Below are positions 1-8,031 of a DNA stretch of 64,000 nt, in pieces. This DNA comes from Rhodovarius crocodyli. Its GTDB lineage: Bacteria > Pseudomonadota > Alphaproteobacteria > Acetobacterales > Acetobacteraceae. The position numbers and the translations under genes were made by a program. The notes beneath the pieces are model-generated. The model saw only the letters and a program-made list of their open reading frames with translations, was not told where the DNA came from and did not search any database. Numbering within the stretch: the first letter of the stretch is position 1; each line of letters opens with the position of its first letter. The stretch lies in assembly GCF_004005855.1 (NCBI RefSeq), contig NZ_SACL01000002.1, positions 496,001 through 560,000 on the forward strand. The letters run 5' to 3'.

Positions 1-391
1 CGCCCATGGCGCGCGCGGCCTCGACCACGCCGGGGTCGACCTCACGCAGCGCGTTCTCGAACAGCCGCGCCAGGAAGGCGGTGGCGGCGAGGGCCAGCGG
101 CACGATGGCCGCCGTGGTGCCGATGGAGGTGCCGACCACGAGGCGCGTGAAGGGAATGATCGCCACCATCAGGATGATGAAGGGGGTGGAGCGCAGCGCG
201 TTCACCAGCAGCCCGATCGGCCGGTTGACCCAGCCATTGGGCGACAGGCCCCGGGGGGCCGTGACGAACAGCAGCAGCGCGATGGGCAGGCCGAGGGCGA
301 CGGAGATGGCCGTCGAGGCGCCGACCATGATCAGCGTCTCCCAGAAGGCTTCCAGGAACAGGTCCTGCATGGTGGGGGTCAGCCAGCTCAT
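1..391 (-). CDS. metI: Methionine-type ABC transporter permease (MetI-like), partial
   Basis: The first 130 residues of an inner-membrane ABC permease are visible; the rest lies beyond the window edge. The N-terminus has a hydrophobic helix and then the BPD-transport core typical of MetI. The start ATG (389-391) overlaps the metN stop codon as TGATG, so the two genes are translationally coupled. In the family, MetI forms the channel driven by MetN to import D/L-methionine delivered by a MetQ lipoprotein; no metQ is seen in the window. Methionine specificity is inferred from the NIL domain of the partner ATPase. Confidence 0.85.
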   Translation of the reverse strand, partial: MSWLTPTMQDLFLEAFWETLIMVGASTAISVALGLPIALLLFVTAPRGLSPNGWVNRPIGLLVNALRSTPFIILMVAIIPFTRLVVGTSIGTTAAIVPLALAATAFLARLFENALREVDPGVVEAARAMG

Positions 392-1440
392 CAGGCGTGC
401 TCCTCGATGGGCGTGACGGTCAGGCCGAGTTCCTGCATCCAGAGCAGGCTGGCCGTGACCTTGGCGGGCGCGCCATAGGCGGCGACGGCCATGATGCCGA
501 AGGGCTCGCCCGAGATCTCGTCGATGCGGCCCGAGACGATGTTGTAGTCCACGCCGAACTCGCGGCTGGCCTGGCTGATCACGGCACGCGTGCTGTTGGG
601 GCCGGCGAACAGCACATGGGCCAGGTAGCGGGTCTCGCCGGCCTCGGGCGCGGGCAGGCGGGCGATGGTCTCGGCGGGCACCGAATGGCCGATGACCTCG
701 GACACGAAGCGGCGCGTGGTGGGCTGCGCGGGCCTGGTGAACACGTCGAAGACGCGGCCGTGCTCGATCACGCGGCCTGCCTCCATCACCGCCACGCGGT
801 CGCAGATGGCCTTCACCACGCCCATCTCATGGGTGATCAGCAGCACCGTCAGGTCCAGCCGGGCCCGCAGGTCGCGGATCAGGGCCAGGATTTCCTCGGT
901 CGTCTCGGGGTCCAGCGCGCTGGTCGCCTCGTCGCACAGCAGCACGCGGGGGCGGGAGGCCAGCGCGCGCGCGATGCCCACGCGCTGCTTCTGGCCGCCG
1001 GAGAGCTGTGCGGGGTAGGCGTTGGCGCGGGCTTCGAGGCCCACCAGGGGCAGGATCTCGGCCACGCGGCTGCGGCGCTCGGCTGCGGGTACGCCGGCCA
1101 CTTCCAGCGGGAAGGCGATGTTCTCGGCCACCGTGCGGCGGGAATGCAGGTTGAAGTGCTGGAACACCATGCCGATGCCCCGGCGCGCCCGGTTCAGCCC
1201 CGCATCGTCCAGCCCCAGCATGTCGTCGCCCAGCACCCGCACCTGGCCGCTGTCCGGACGCTCCAGCAGGTTAACACAGCGGATCAGTGTGGATTTGCCG
1301 GCGCCGGAGCGGCCGACAATGCCGAAGATCTCGCCGGGCTGGACCGAGATGGACACGTCGTCGAGGGCGAGGGTTCCGCCGGCGGCATAGCGCTTGCGGA
1401 GCCCCTCCAGCACGATGGCGGGCGGTGCGGAATTCTGCAT
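391..1440 (-). CDS. metN: Methionine-type ABC transporter ATP-binding protein MetN
   Basis: 349-residue ABC ATPase with Walker A GRSGAGKST (about 43-51), signature LSGGQKQR (about 146-153), Walker B LLCDEATSALD (about 167-177) and a C-terminal NIL domain (about 255-340), which in MetN binds methionine and inhibits transport. It would energise the adjacent MetI permease at the inner membrane. I chose ATG 1438-1440 because it gives the usual MetN length. An in-frame ATG at 1510-1512 would add 24 residues and overlap the upstream small ORF's stop as TGATG; neither start has a clear Shine-Dalgarno sequence. Confidence 0.92.
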   Translation of the reverse strand: MQNSAPPAIVLEGLRKRYAAGGTLALDDVSISVQPGEIFGIVGRSGAGKSTLIRCVNLLERPDSGQVRVLGDDMLGLDDAGLNRARRGIGMVFQHFNLHSRRTVAENIAFPLEVAGVPAAERRSRVAEILPLVGLEARANAYPAQLSGGQKQRVGIARALASRPRVLLCDEATSALDPETTEEILALIRDLRARLDLTVLLITHEMGVVKAICDRVAVMEAGRVIEHGRVFDVFTRPAQPTTRRFVSEVIGHSVPAETIARLPAPEAGETRYLAHVLFAGPNSTRAVISQASREFGVDYNIVSGRIDEISGEPFGIMAVAAYGAPAKVTASLLWMQELGLTVTPIEEHA

Positions 1441-1511
1441 GGTGGCGGCGGTATGCCCCAGGGAGTGCGGAACCGCCAGGGCCTGCGAAAGCAGCCCTGC
1501 CATTACAGCCA

Positions 1512-1727
1512 TCAGTGGCGCAGCGAGGTACCCAGCGGGGGCACGGTCGGGTGGTTCACCGCCAGGTGCAGGCGGGCGATGCGTTCCGCTGCCTCGGGGG
1601 TCGCGAAATCCTGGCGGTCGAGGTCCGAAAGCCGGCCGTCGAGGGCGATCAGGAACCAGCCCTGGTCGCCGCGCTGGAGCAGGGCGACGACGGAGCCGGC
1701 GGCGGAGATGGGAAGGGAGGTGCGCAT
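1512..1727 (-). CDS. Hypothetical 71-residue protein upstream of metN
   Basis: Small ORF reading into metN. The product has a strand-rich first half (VVALLQRGDQGWFLIALDG) and a helical middle (PEAAERIARLHLAV). I recognise no family. Its stop at 1512-1514 overlaps a possible upstream metN ATG, which suggests it belongs to the metNI transcription unit. Start ATG 1725-1727 is assumed; an in-frame upstream ATG at 1812-1814 would add 29 less protein-like residues. Function unknown. Confidence 0.5.
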   Translation of the reverse strand: MRTSLPISAAGSVVALLQRGDQGWFLIALDGRLSDLDRQDFATPEAAERIARLHLAVNHPTVPPLGTSLRH

Positions 1728-1776
1728 GGGAAGCTCGCTGTCATGAAAACCACAGGAAAAAACGCGTATTCCTGGA

Positions 1777-1920
1777 TCAGCAACAGCGCATGGCGACCGC
1801 CAGCGTCTCCTCATCGGCGGGCATGAGGATATTCAGCGCCACACCGGCTGCCGCGGCCATGGCGGCGAGCAGGGAGGGCAGGTCGATCGCGAGGAGCGAG
1901 GAGAGGACGACGCTGGACAT
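1777..1920 (-). CDS. Possible 47-residue hydrophobic small protein
   Basis: An open frame from ATG 1918-1920 to TGA 1777-1779 encodes a hydrophobic peptide (starts MSSVVLSSLLAIDLPSLLAA) with an acidic stretch PADEET before the end. It lies between the GntR gene and the metN leader ORF on the same strand. There is no homology I can name and no clear ribosome-binding site, so this could be a chance ORF in otherwise non-coding sequence. Confidence 0.22.
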   Translation of the reverse strand: MSSVVLSSLLAIDLPSLLAAMAAAAGVALNILMPADEETLAVAMRCC

Positions 1921-1977
1921 GGCGTGGATATACACACGCCAATTCGTACATTCAACGTGAAACTCTTATTCCACACA

Positions 1978-2721
1978 TTAATTCGCGGAATGGGGCCACC
2001 CATCCCGCACGCGCTGCGTGACGTTGCGGCGGAACGCCTCGATATGCCGCGCCAGCGCGCGCGACGCCGCCGCGCCGTCACGCGCCTCCATCGCCTCCAC
2101 GATCTCGCGGTGGTCGCGCAGCACGGTGCCCTGCTGGGTCTGCTCGTTCAGCGAGATGAACCAGAACCGCACCGAACGGTCATGCAGGTTGCGCAGGATG
2201 TCCGAGAACACGGCCGAACCCGAGGCGCGCGCCAGCAGGTCGTGGAACTCACGATCCAGCAGCATCATCGTCTCGGTATCGTGGCTGGCCTCGGCGGCGG
2301 CGGTGCGGTCGATCACGTCGCGCAGCGCGGCCAACTCCTCGTCGGTCACGTTGCGCGCCGCCAGCTTGATGGCGCGGCATTCGTTGATGACGCGCGCCTC
2401 GATGATCTGGAGCAGTTCCTCCGGGTCCACCGGGCGCACTTCCAGGCCCTTGCGGGGGCGGATGGTGACCAGCCCCTCCAGCGCCAGCTTGGCCAGGGCG
2501 TTGCGCACCGGCATGCGGCTGAGGTTCAGCCGCGTGCCCACCTGCGCCTCGTTCAGCTTTTCGCCGGGGGCGAAGCGGCAGGTGATGATGTGGTGCTTGA
2601 TGATGTCATAGGCGCGGTCCTTCAGGGCGACCGCGCGCTCACGGGGGGCTGCGGGGATTCGGGCGCGCCTCGGGGTCACTGAATCGGCCTCAGGCTTGGT
2701 CTCGCCCATCCCCATCTCCAT
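1978..2721 (-). CDS. GntR-family (FadR/FCD type) transcriptional regulator
   Basis: 247-residue regulator. A winged helix-turn-helix (about 30-95, core LNEAQVGTRLNLSRMPVRNA) is followed by an all-helical FCD ligand-binding domain (about 105-235), which in this subfamily often binds a carboxylate or metal-chelated acid. It starts 35 bp after the Bug receptor stop on the same strand, so it is probably cotranscribed with the receptor and controls this or the neighbouring catabolic genes. Several in-frame ATGs (2721, 2715, 2709) make the exact start uncertain by a few residues. Confidence 0.92.
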   Translation of the reverse strand: MEMGMGETKPEADSVTPRRARIPAAPRERAVALKDRAYDIIKHHIITCRFAPGEKLNEAQVGTRLNLSRMPVRNALAKLALEGLVTIRPRKGLEVRPVDPEELLQIIEARVINECRAIKLAARNVTDEELAALRDVIDRTAAAEASHDTETMMLLDREFHDLLARASGSAVFSDILRNLHDRSVRFWFISLNEQTQQGTVLRDHREIVEAMEARDGAAASRALARHIEAFRRNVTQRVRDGWPHSAN

Positions 2722-2756
2722 GCCTATCCCAACCGCATTGCAACAAAACTGCCGAG

Positions 2757-3728
2757 TCAGTCCAGACTTGCGCCGGAAACCCGCACCGCCTCACGCCATA
2801 GTGGTGCGTCGCGCTCGATCGCCTGGCGGAAGGCCGCGGGGGTGGAGCATTCCGGGGTGGTGCCCAGGCGTTCCAGCGCGCTGCGGAAGGCCGCGTCCTG
2901 GCAGGCCTGGCCCAGCAGGCTGGCCAGCCGGTCGATGATGGGCTGCGGGGTGCCCGCGGGGGCGACCAGGCCGTTCCAGGTCTCGGCGCGGAAGCCCGGA
3001 TAGCCCTGCTCGGCCACCGTCCGCACGCCCGGCAGGCTAGGCAGGCGATTGGGGCCGGCGATGGCGATCACGCGCATGCGCCCGCCGCCCAGATGGGGGA
3101 TGAAGTCCGACGGGTTGCCGAAATAGGCCGGGACCTCGCCCGCCAGCAGCGCCTGCATGGCCGGCGCGCCGCCGCGATAGGGGATGTGCTGCATCTCGAT
3201 GCCGGCGGCCTGCAGCAGCAGCGCCATGGCGAGATGGTTGGAGGAGCCGGGCCCTGCGGAGCTGAAGTTCAGCCGGCCGTTCTCGGCCCGGGCGCGGGCC
3301 ACGAACTGCTGCAGGTCCGTAACACCCAGGCTCTCGGACACGCCCAGCACCTGCGGGTTGCCGGCGACGATCGAGATCGGCGCGAAGTCGCGCAGCGAGT
3401 CGAAGTTCACCCGTGTCAGCGCCGGCAGCATCACCAGCTGAGAGGCGCTGGCGGTGAACAGGGTGTAGCCGTCGGGCGCCGCGCGCATGGCGGCCTCGGC
3501 CGCGATGGCGCCGCTGGCGCCGGTGCGGTTCTCGACCACCACGGAAACACCGAGCTTCTGGCCCAGCCATTCCGAAGCAAGGCGGCCGATGCCGTCCGTC
3601 ACGCCGCCTGGCGCGAAGGGGACCAGCACGCGGATGGGCCGATCAGGCCATTGGGCCTGCGCGGCAGGCGCCACGCACAGCGCGGCAAGGGCAATGAAGG
3701 CGCGGCGCGCCCAGACGGAGGACAGCAT
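2757..3728 (-). CDS. Bug/TctC-family tripartite tricarboxylate transporter receptor
   Basis: 323-residue periplasmic binding protein. A signal peptide (MLSSVWARRAFIALAALCVA, cleavage near AQA-QWPDRP) precedes the Bug core with PIRVLVPFAPGG, VVENRTGASG and HIPYRGGAPA. Bug proteins capture dicarboxylates, aromatic acids or other organic anions for TctAB; no tctA or tctB is in the window, so this is an orphan receptor. The start at 3728 is supported by AGGAG about 8 bases upstream. It is followed by the gntR gene and preceded by a repeat element, then the cupin/DUF2848/monooxygenase genes on the same strand. Confidence 0.93.
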   Translation of the reverse strand: MLSSVWARRAFIALAALCVAPAAQAQWPDRPIRVLVPFAPGGVTDGIGRLASEWLGQKLGVSVVVENRTGASGAIAAEAAMRAAPDGYTLFTASASQLVMLPALTRVNFDSLRDFAPISIVAGNPQVLGVSESLGVTDLQQFVARARAENGRLNFSSAGPGSSNHLAMALLLQAAGIEMQHIPYRGGAPAMQALLAGEVPAYFGNPSDFIPHLGGGRMRVIAIAGPNRLPSLPGVRTVAEQGYPGFRAETWNGLVAPAGTPQPIIDRLASLLGQACQDAAFRSALERLGTTPECSTPAAFRQAIERDAPLWREAVRVSGASLD

Positions 3729-3826
3729 GTTTCGGCTCCTTCCCGGGGAGGTCGAAGATATCAGGGAGGCCGGGCGCAAGCTCTGTGGCTCGCTGGCCGG
3801 GTAGTGCCGTGTGCTGGGGCGTCTGC

Positions 3827-4053
3827 TCAGGGGCTTCGCCCCCGAGACCCCGACCAGGGCTCTGCCCTGGACCCGCCAAAGGCCGAAAGGCCTTTGGAAA
3901 CCATGGATTGGCGCCCTTGATCAGGAGTGGGGGCGCTAAAGATAAGTGCTGGCAAAAGCCCCAGGCTCCCCGGGGTCCAGGGCCGCTACGGTCCTGGCGG
4001 GGTTGTCAGGGGCAGGGCCCCTGACTGGGGGTTTCGGGGGCAACGCCCCCGAG
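3827..4053. repeat. GC-rich interspersed repeat with inverted ends, copy A
   Basis: Fills most of the 327-bp gap between the cupin stop and the Bug start. The left end (tcaggggcttcgcccccgag onward) and right end (from ccccggggtccagggccgct) are approximate reverse complements, each containing GC hairpins of the form caggggc-nnn-gcccctg. The middle (about 3890-3955) is less conserved. Ends match copies at 19240-19488 and 22965-23091. Nothing coding is seen here. Confidence 0.8.
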
Positions 4054-4055
4054 GC

Positions 4056-4445
4056 TCACGCCTTCGGCGTCTCGTCGTAATAGTGCATCTCCAGCAGGAT
4101 GCAGCCGTTCACCGACTTGAACGGCCCGTGCCAGGCGCCGGGCGGACGGCAGGCATAGGCCGCGACGTCGAAGTTCTCGCCGCCATTGCCCTCGGCGTCG
4201 TTGCCCACAATGAGGTCGCCGGAGACCAGCCACACCTCTTCCCAGTAGTCATGCACGAAGGGCGCCTTGGTGAAGGTGCCGGGGTCCAGCTTCAGCAGGC
4301 GGGTGCGGTGGCCGCGCTTGTTGGCCTCGTCCAGGCTGCCGGCCAGGATCTTCTCCTGCGCGCCGCCCGAATAGCCGGCGGGCAGGCGCCAGCCGGTGCT
4401 CATGTCGGGGACGTGGAATTCAAGGTGTTCCTTGACGATGGGCAT
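4056..4445 (-). CDS. Cupin-domain protein
   Basis: 129-residue single-domain protein with a cupin barrel: the motif HDYWEEVWLVSGDLIVG (about 67-83) and a second part with PPGAWHGPF (about 105-113) give likely metal-binding His and Glu residues. It resembles small cupins that accompany catabolic oxygenases, either as dioxygenase, isomerase or sensor; the substrate cannot be read. It begins 14 bp after the DUF2848 gene and is the third gene of a probable monooxygenase-DUF2848-cupin operon. A GC-rich repeat begins just past the stop. Confidence 0.85.
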   Translation of the reverse strand: MPIVKEHLEFHVPDMSTGWRLPAGYSGGAQEKILAGSLDEANKRGHRTRLLKLDPGTFTKAPFVHDYWEEVWLVSGDLIVGNDAEGNGGENFDVAAYACRPPGAWHGPFKSVNGCILLEMHYYDETPKA

Positions 4446-4459
4446 GGGTCAGAGCCTCC

Positions 4460-5146
4460 TTAAACGCCGAGCCAGCGGGCGGTGTAGCTGTGGGTGATGG
4501 TGCGGTTCAGCACCGGATCGCGCAACTCCAGGCGGAACTCGCGGCGGGGGCGGATGCCGCCCTTCACCGGCAGGGTGCCGCCCAGCATGGCGCTGCCGGG
4601 GGGCAGGGAATTGCCCAGCTTCTCCCACGCGGCGATGGTGTCCAGCGGGTTCAGCATCGCGTCCACGCTGCCGGCCTGATAGGGCACGAAGCCCGCGCCG
4701 TCATCGACGAAGCTGTGCAGCTCCAGCTTGTCCCAATGGGCGGCCACATCGGCCATCTTCCACAGGGTGGGGGCCACGGGCTTCGGGCACATCTGCTTGG
4801 AGACCGGGATGGAATAGGCTTCCACCTCGCGGTCCGTGTGGTCGGAGGCAAGGCCCACCCAGCGTTCGCCGTCGGCATCCACCACGATCACGAATTCGGC
4901 CTCGCCGCTGGAATCACCGCCCAGGCAGTCGATGTCGGGGCTCGTGGTCAGCAGCTCCGCGCCGCCCAGGTAGAAGCAGGGGGTGGTGGCGGGCGGGGCG
5001 ACGCCCAGCGCGGCCAGCTCCTCGATGTGCTCCTGCACCTTGTGCGGGTCACGGCCGGTCCAGCCGGCGATGATGAGGTTCCTGATCTCGATCGCACGGG
5101 TTTCCGAACCCGAGGCGGTGACGCAGGTGAAGGTGAGGGTGGGCAT
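4460..5146 (-). CDS. DUF2848-family protein
   Basis: 228-residue protein recognised as DUF2848 by its overall sequence, including SGEAEFVIVVDADGERWVGL, SDHTDRE and SKQMCPKPVAPTLWK. The biochemical role of the family is not established; the C-terminal half with a conserved SDHTDRE segment is suggestive of a hydrolase/lyase fold acting on a ring-opened acid, but that is inference. Its ATG overlaps the stop of the upstream FAD monooxygenase (TGATG at 5144-5148), so both are made from one mRNA. Confidence 0.85.
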   Translation of the reverse strand: MPTLTFTCVTASGSETRAIEIRNLIIAGWTGRDPHKVQEHIEELAALGVAPPATTPCFYLGGAELLTTSPDIDCLGGDSSGEAEFVIVVDADGERWVGLASDHTDREVEAYSIPVSKQMCPKPVAPTLWKMADVAAHWDKLELHSFVDDGAGFVPYQAGSVDAMLNPLDTIAAWEKLGNSLPPGSAMLGGTLPVKGGIRPRREFRLELRDPVLNRTITHSYTARWLGV

Positions 5147-6348
5147 CAGTCGATCTCCGCGGCTCGGCGCAGGCTGTTGATCATGGAAACCTGAAGCAGA
5201 TAGGCGTGGGCCTTGGCGGGGTCCGAGGCGGCTTCGGCCATCCGGTCACGGAAGGCGGCCTGGGCCTCGGGCTCCTTGGCTTCCAGGTTCTGCTTGTTGG
5301 TGATGGTCTGGCGCTGGACATGCTCGACCGTCACGCCGCGCCGCTGGCGGTCGTACAGGTCCAGCACATCCTCGGCGTCGCCGTGCCACACGCGGGCCAG
5401 CTTGGCGCCGAGGTTCACGGCATCATGCACGCCGCCGTTCAGCCCCATGCCGCCCAGCGGGTTGTTGATGTGGGCCGCGTCGCCCGCCAGCAGGATGCGC
5501 CCCTTGCGGAAGGTCTCCGCCACGCGCTGATGCACGCGGTACAGGGTGCGGTGGCGCGTCGGGTAGTCGTCGCGCCCGGCCTTGATGCGGGCGAAGCGGG
5601 CGCGGGCGAATTCCGGGCTCAGGATCTCCTCGTCCGACAGCTCGGCCGAGGTGGGGAACATGGCCCGCCACAGCCCGCCCGGCTCGCCGCCCGGCACGCG
5701 CAGCAGGAAGAACCATTCCTCCGGGTCGGCGTAATAGGACACGTCGGCCAGGTCAGGGATGATCGAGCGGAAATCGAAGGGGGTGGAGAGCACCAGGAAG
5801 CGCTCGGGCCAGGTGAAGCCCTCGAAGCTGAGGCCCGCCGATTTGCGCACCGCGCTGTGCGCGCCGTCGCAGCCGATGACGTGGCTGCCCTCGATGCGCG
5901 TGCCGTCCGCCAGCGTAGCGACGACATGGCTGCCTTCATCGGCCACGGCCGCGACCTTCGCGCCGAAGCGGATGGAGAAGCCCGGCTTGTCCTTCAGGAT
6001 GTCGTGCAGGATGCGCGTCAGCTTGAACTGCTCGCATTGCAGGCGGAAGGGGTGGCGGGTGACGTCGGCCAGCACGCCGAAATCGAAGGTGGCGATCACG
6101 CCGTGGTCGCGCCTGCGATACTGCATCAGCGGCGCCACGAAGCCCTGTTCCACCATGCGCTCGGCCGCGCCGTATTCGGCCAGCATGTCGAGGGTGGGGG
6201 CATGGAAGGTGGAGCCGCGCATTTCGCCGGACAGCTCGGTGCCTTCCTCCAGCACGGTGACGGGCACGCCGTGGCGGATCAGTTCCGCGGCGGCGACCAG
6301 TCCGACGGGGCCTGCGCCGACGACCAGGACGGGTTTCGGGTCTGCCAT
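5146..6348 (-). CDS. FAD-dependent aromatic-ring-type monooxygenase
   Basis: 400-residue flavoprotein hydroxylase of the PHBH/UbiH type: N-terminal Rossmann GAGPVG (about 11-16), a central DG segment (IGCDGAHSAVRK, about 165) and the FAD-ribityl motif GDAAHINNPLGGMGLNGG (about 291). Such enzymes hydroxylate aromatic acids or related rings with NAD(P)H and O2. ATG at 6348 is preceded by GAGGA. It heads an operon with DUF2848 and the cupin and is divergent from the dehydroquinase-like gene across a 204-bp gap containing a palindrome. Confidence 0.92.
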   Translation of the reverse strand: MADPKPVLVVGAGPVGLVAAAELIRHGVPVTVLEEGTELSGEMRGSTFHAPTLDMLAEYGAAERMVEQGFVAPLMQYRRRDHGVIATFDFGVLADVTRHPFRLQCEQFKLTRILHDILKDKPGFSIRFGAKVAAVADEGSHVVATLADGTRIEGSHVIGCDGAHSAVRKSAGLSFEGFTWPERFLVLSTPFDFRSIIPDLADVSYYADPEEWFFLLRVPGGEPGGLWRAMFPTSAELSDEEILSPEFARARFARIKAGRDDYPTRHRTLYRVHQRVAETFRKGRILLAGDAAHINNPLGGMGLNGGVHDAVNLGAKLARVWHGDAEDVLDLYDRQRRGVTVEHVQRQTITNKQNLEAKEPEAQAAFRDRMAEAASDPAKAHAYLLQVSMINSLRRAAEID

Positions 6349-6405
6349 CGAGTCCTCACAGCAACCTTGTGGGGCGAAGATGGCCTGGATGTCAGGTTGG
6401 CGCAA

Positions 6406-6434
6406 GCGTGAAATCTCACAGTGAAATGTCACGC
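6406..6434. promoter_or_regulatory. 29-bp palindrome, probable operator
   Basis: Between divergent genes. The two 14-base arms either side of a central base match as inverted repeats at 12 of 14 positions. It can also be read as two direct copies of GTGAAATsTCAC, 13 bp apart. This suggests a dimeric or tandem-bound regulator controlling both directions. The cognate regulator is not identified; the GntR gene at 1978-2721 is one candidate. Confidence 0.6.
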
Positions 6435-6552
6435 TGGTTTGGTGGCGGTATTTCTGCCCGCCGGGCGGGCAGGCGCTGCCTTTGCTGCCCCTTCGCGCGC
6501 CATGCGCCCATCGGCCCTTGACCCGCATCGCGCACCCCCGCCCAATGCGGCC

Positions 6553-6999
6553 ATGCGCCTGCTTTTCCTCAACGGACCCAACGCGAATCTCTACGGCCAC
6601 ACGGCCAAGGGAACCTATGGCGGCGAGACCTTCGAGGACATCGGCACACGCTGCCATGCCAAGGCGCTGGAGGTCGGTGCCAGCCTCGACTTCCGCCAGA
6701 GCCAGAGCGAGGGCGAGCTGGTCGAATGGATCCAGCAGGCCCGCCCCGAGGGGCCTGACCCCGCCGATGGCATCATCATCAACGCGGCCGGCCTTTCCTA
6801 CACCTCCATTGCCATACTGGACGCGCTGCTGGCCTTTCCCGGGCCGGTGATCGAGGTGCACATGTCCAACATCCACCGGCGGGAGCCGTTTCGCCACAAG
6901 ACCTACACCGCCCAGGCCGCGGTGGGGTCGATCTGCGGTTTGGGGCCGCTCGGCTATGAACTGGCGATCGAGGCGATGGCCGGGCTGGTGCGGGCGTGA
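6553..6999 (+). CDS. Type II 3-dehydroquinate dehydratase-like protein, divergent active site
   Basis: 148 residues, the normal length of AroQ dodecameric dehydroquinases. Present are NGPN (7-10), the catalytic Tyr region TYG (Tyr22), QSQSEGELVEWI (about 50-60), NAAG (77-80), EVHMSN with His103, and REPFRHKTY. The loop arginine normally five residues before the Tyr (LGxRxPxxYG) is Thr17 here (LYGHTAKGTYG). That Arg is needed for catalysis in the family, so this may be a paralogue acting on another substrate rather than the shikimate-pathway enzyme. It is coupled to the next gene by a GTGA overlap. Confidence 0.8.
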   Translation: MRLLFLNGPNANLYGHTAKGTYGGETFEDIGTRCHAKALEVGASLDFRQSQSEGELVEWIQQARPEGPDPADGIIINAAGLSYTSIAILDALLAFPGPVIEVHMSNIHRREPFRHKTYTAQAAVGSICGLGPLGYELAIEAMAGLVRA

Positions 7000-7907
7000 T
7001 CCCGGTCGTCTTCCACTCCCTGGTCGATGACCCCAAGGCCTGGGAAGCGGCGCTGCGCGCCCATCTGCCCGAGGTCGATTTCCGCGTGGACGGCCCGCCC
7101 GAGGGCGTGGTGGCCGCCCTGGTCTGGAAGCCGCCCCCGGGCTTCTTCGCGCCCTTCCGCGACCTGAAGCTGGTGGTGAATCTGGGGGCGGGGGTGGACA
7201 GCCTGGTGGGCCGCGACGACCTGCCGCCGCTGCCCATCGCGCGGCTGAACGATCCCGGCATGGTGGCGCTGATGCGCAGCTACGTGCTCTGGGCCGTCAC
7301 GCGCTATGCGCGGGATTTCCACCTGCACGCGCGCAGCCGGCAGTGGCGCTACATCCACCCCCGCCCGCTCGCCACGCACCGCGTCACGGTGCTGGGTCTG
7401 GGTGAGCTCGGCACGCCCGCCGCCGAGGCGCTGGCGGGCATGGGCTATGCCGTCACCGGCTGGGCGCGCAGCGCGAAATCCATCGCGGGGGTGCGGTGCC
7501 TGCATGGCCGCGCGGGGCTGGAACAGGCGCTGGCCGAGACCGACACGCTGGTCGTGCTGCTGCCGCTGACGCGCGACACGCGCGGCCTGCTGGGGGCGGC
7601 GGAGCTGGCCCTGCTGCCGCGCGGCGCCAACCTGATCAATGTCGGGCGCGGGCCCGTGGTCGAGGAAGCGGCGCTGCTCGACGCGCTCCGGTCGGGCCAG
7701 GTCGCGGAGGCCACGCTCGACGTGTTCGAGACCTCTCCCCTGCCGGCGGACCACCCGTTCTGGGCGATGGAGAATGTCTTCGTCACCCCGCATCTCGCCT
7801 CCATCACCGTGCCGGAGGCCGCGGCCGCCGACGTGGCCGAGAGCATCCGCCGCGTGCTGCGCGGGCAGGAGCCGCTGCACCGTATCGACGCCGAGCGCGG
7901 CTACTAG
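6996..7907 (+). CDS. D-2-hydroxyacid dehydrogenase-family protein (GhrA-like)
   Basis: 303 residues with NAD(P)-binding GLGELG (134-139), the substrate/catalytic Arg in VGRG (Arg218) and catalytic His in TPHLAS (His265). The catalytic Glu usually in DVFxxEPLP is Ser247 here (DVFETSPLP), although Glu245 lies two residues earlier. GhrA-type enzymes reduce glyoxylate or hydroxypyruvate. GTG start at 6996 overlaps the preceding stop. With the dehydroquinase-like gene it forms a two-gene plus-strand unit opposite the monooxygenase operon; a short non-coding gap with a Fur-like site follows. Confidence 0.85.
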   Translation: MIPVVFHSLVDDPKAWEAALRAHLPEVDFRVDGPPEGVVAALVWKPPPGFFAPFRDLKLVVNLGAGVDSLVGRDDLPPLPIARLNDPGMVALMRSYVLWAVTRYARDFHLHARSRQWRYIHPRPLATHRVTVLGLGELGTPAAEALAGMGYAVTGWARSAKSIAGVRCLHGRAGLEQALAETDTLVVLLPLTRDTRGLLGAAELALLPRGANLINVGRGPVVEEAALLDALRSGQVAEATLDVFETSPLPADHPFWAMENVFVTPHLASITVPEAAAADVAESIRRVLRGQEPLHRIDAERGY

Positions 7908-8031
7908 GGCCTTCGCCGGCCGCGCCTCAAACGCGGCTCTGCACCGGCCCCGGACTTCTGTGACATTTCGGCAACCATTCGGGTCTCCGGGGAAGGGATC
8001 ATGCCCCGGCATGTCCGCGCCCTATTGCTGA

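Noticed and set aside
391-1746. Long plus-strand ORFs opposite metN and the leader ORF
   Set aside because: They are antisense shadows of a high-GC coding strand; the minus-strand frame carries clear ABC ATPase motifs.
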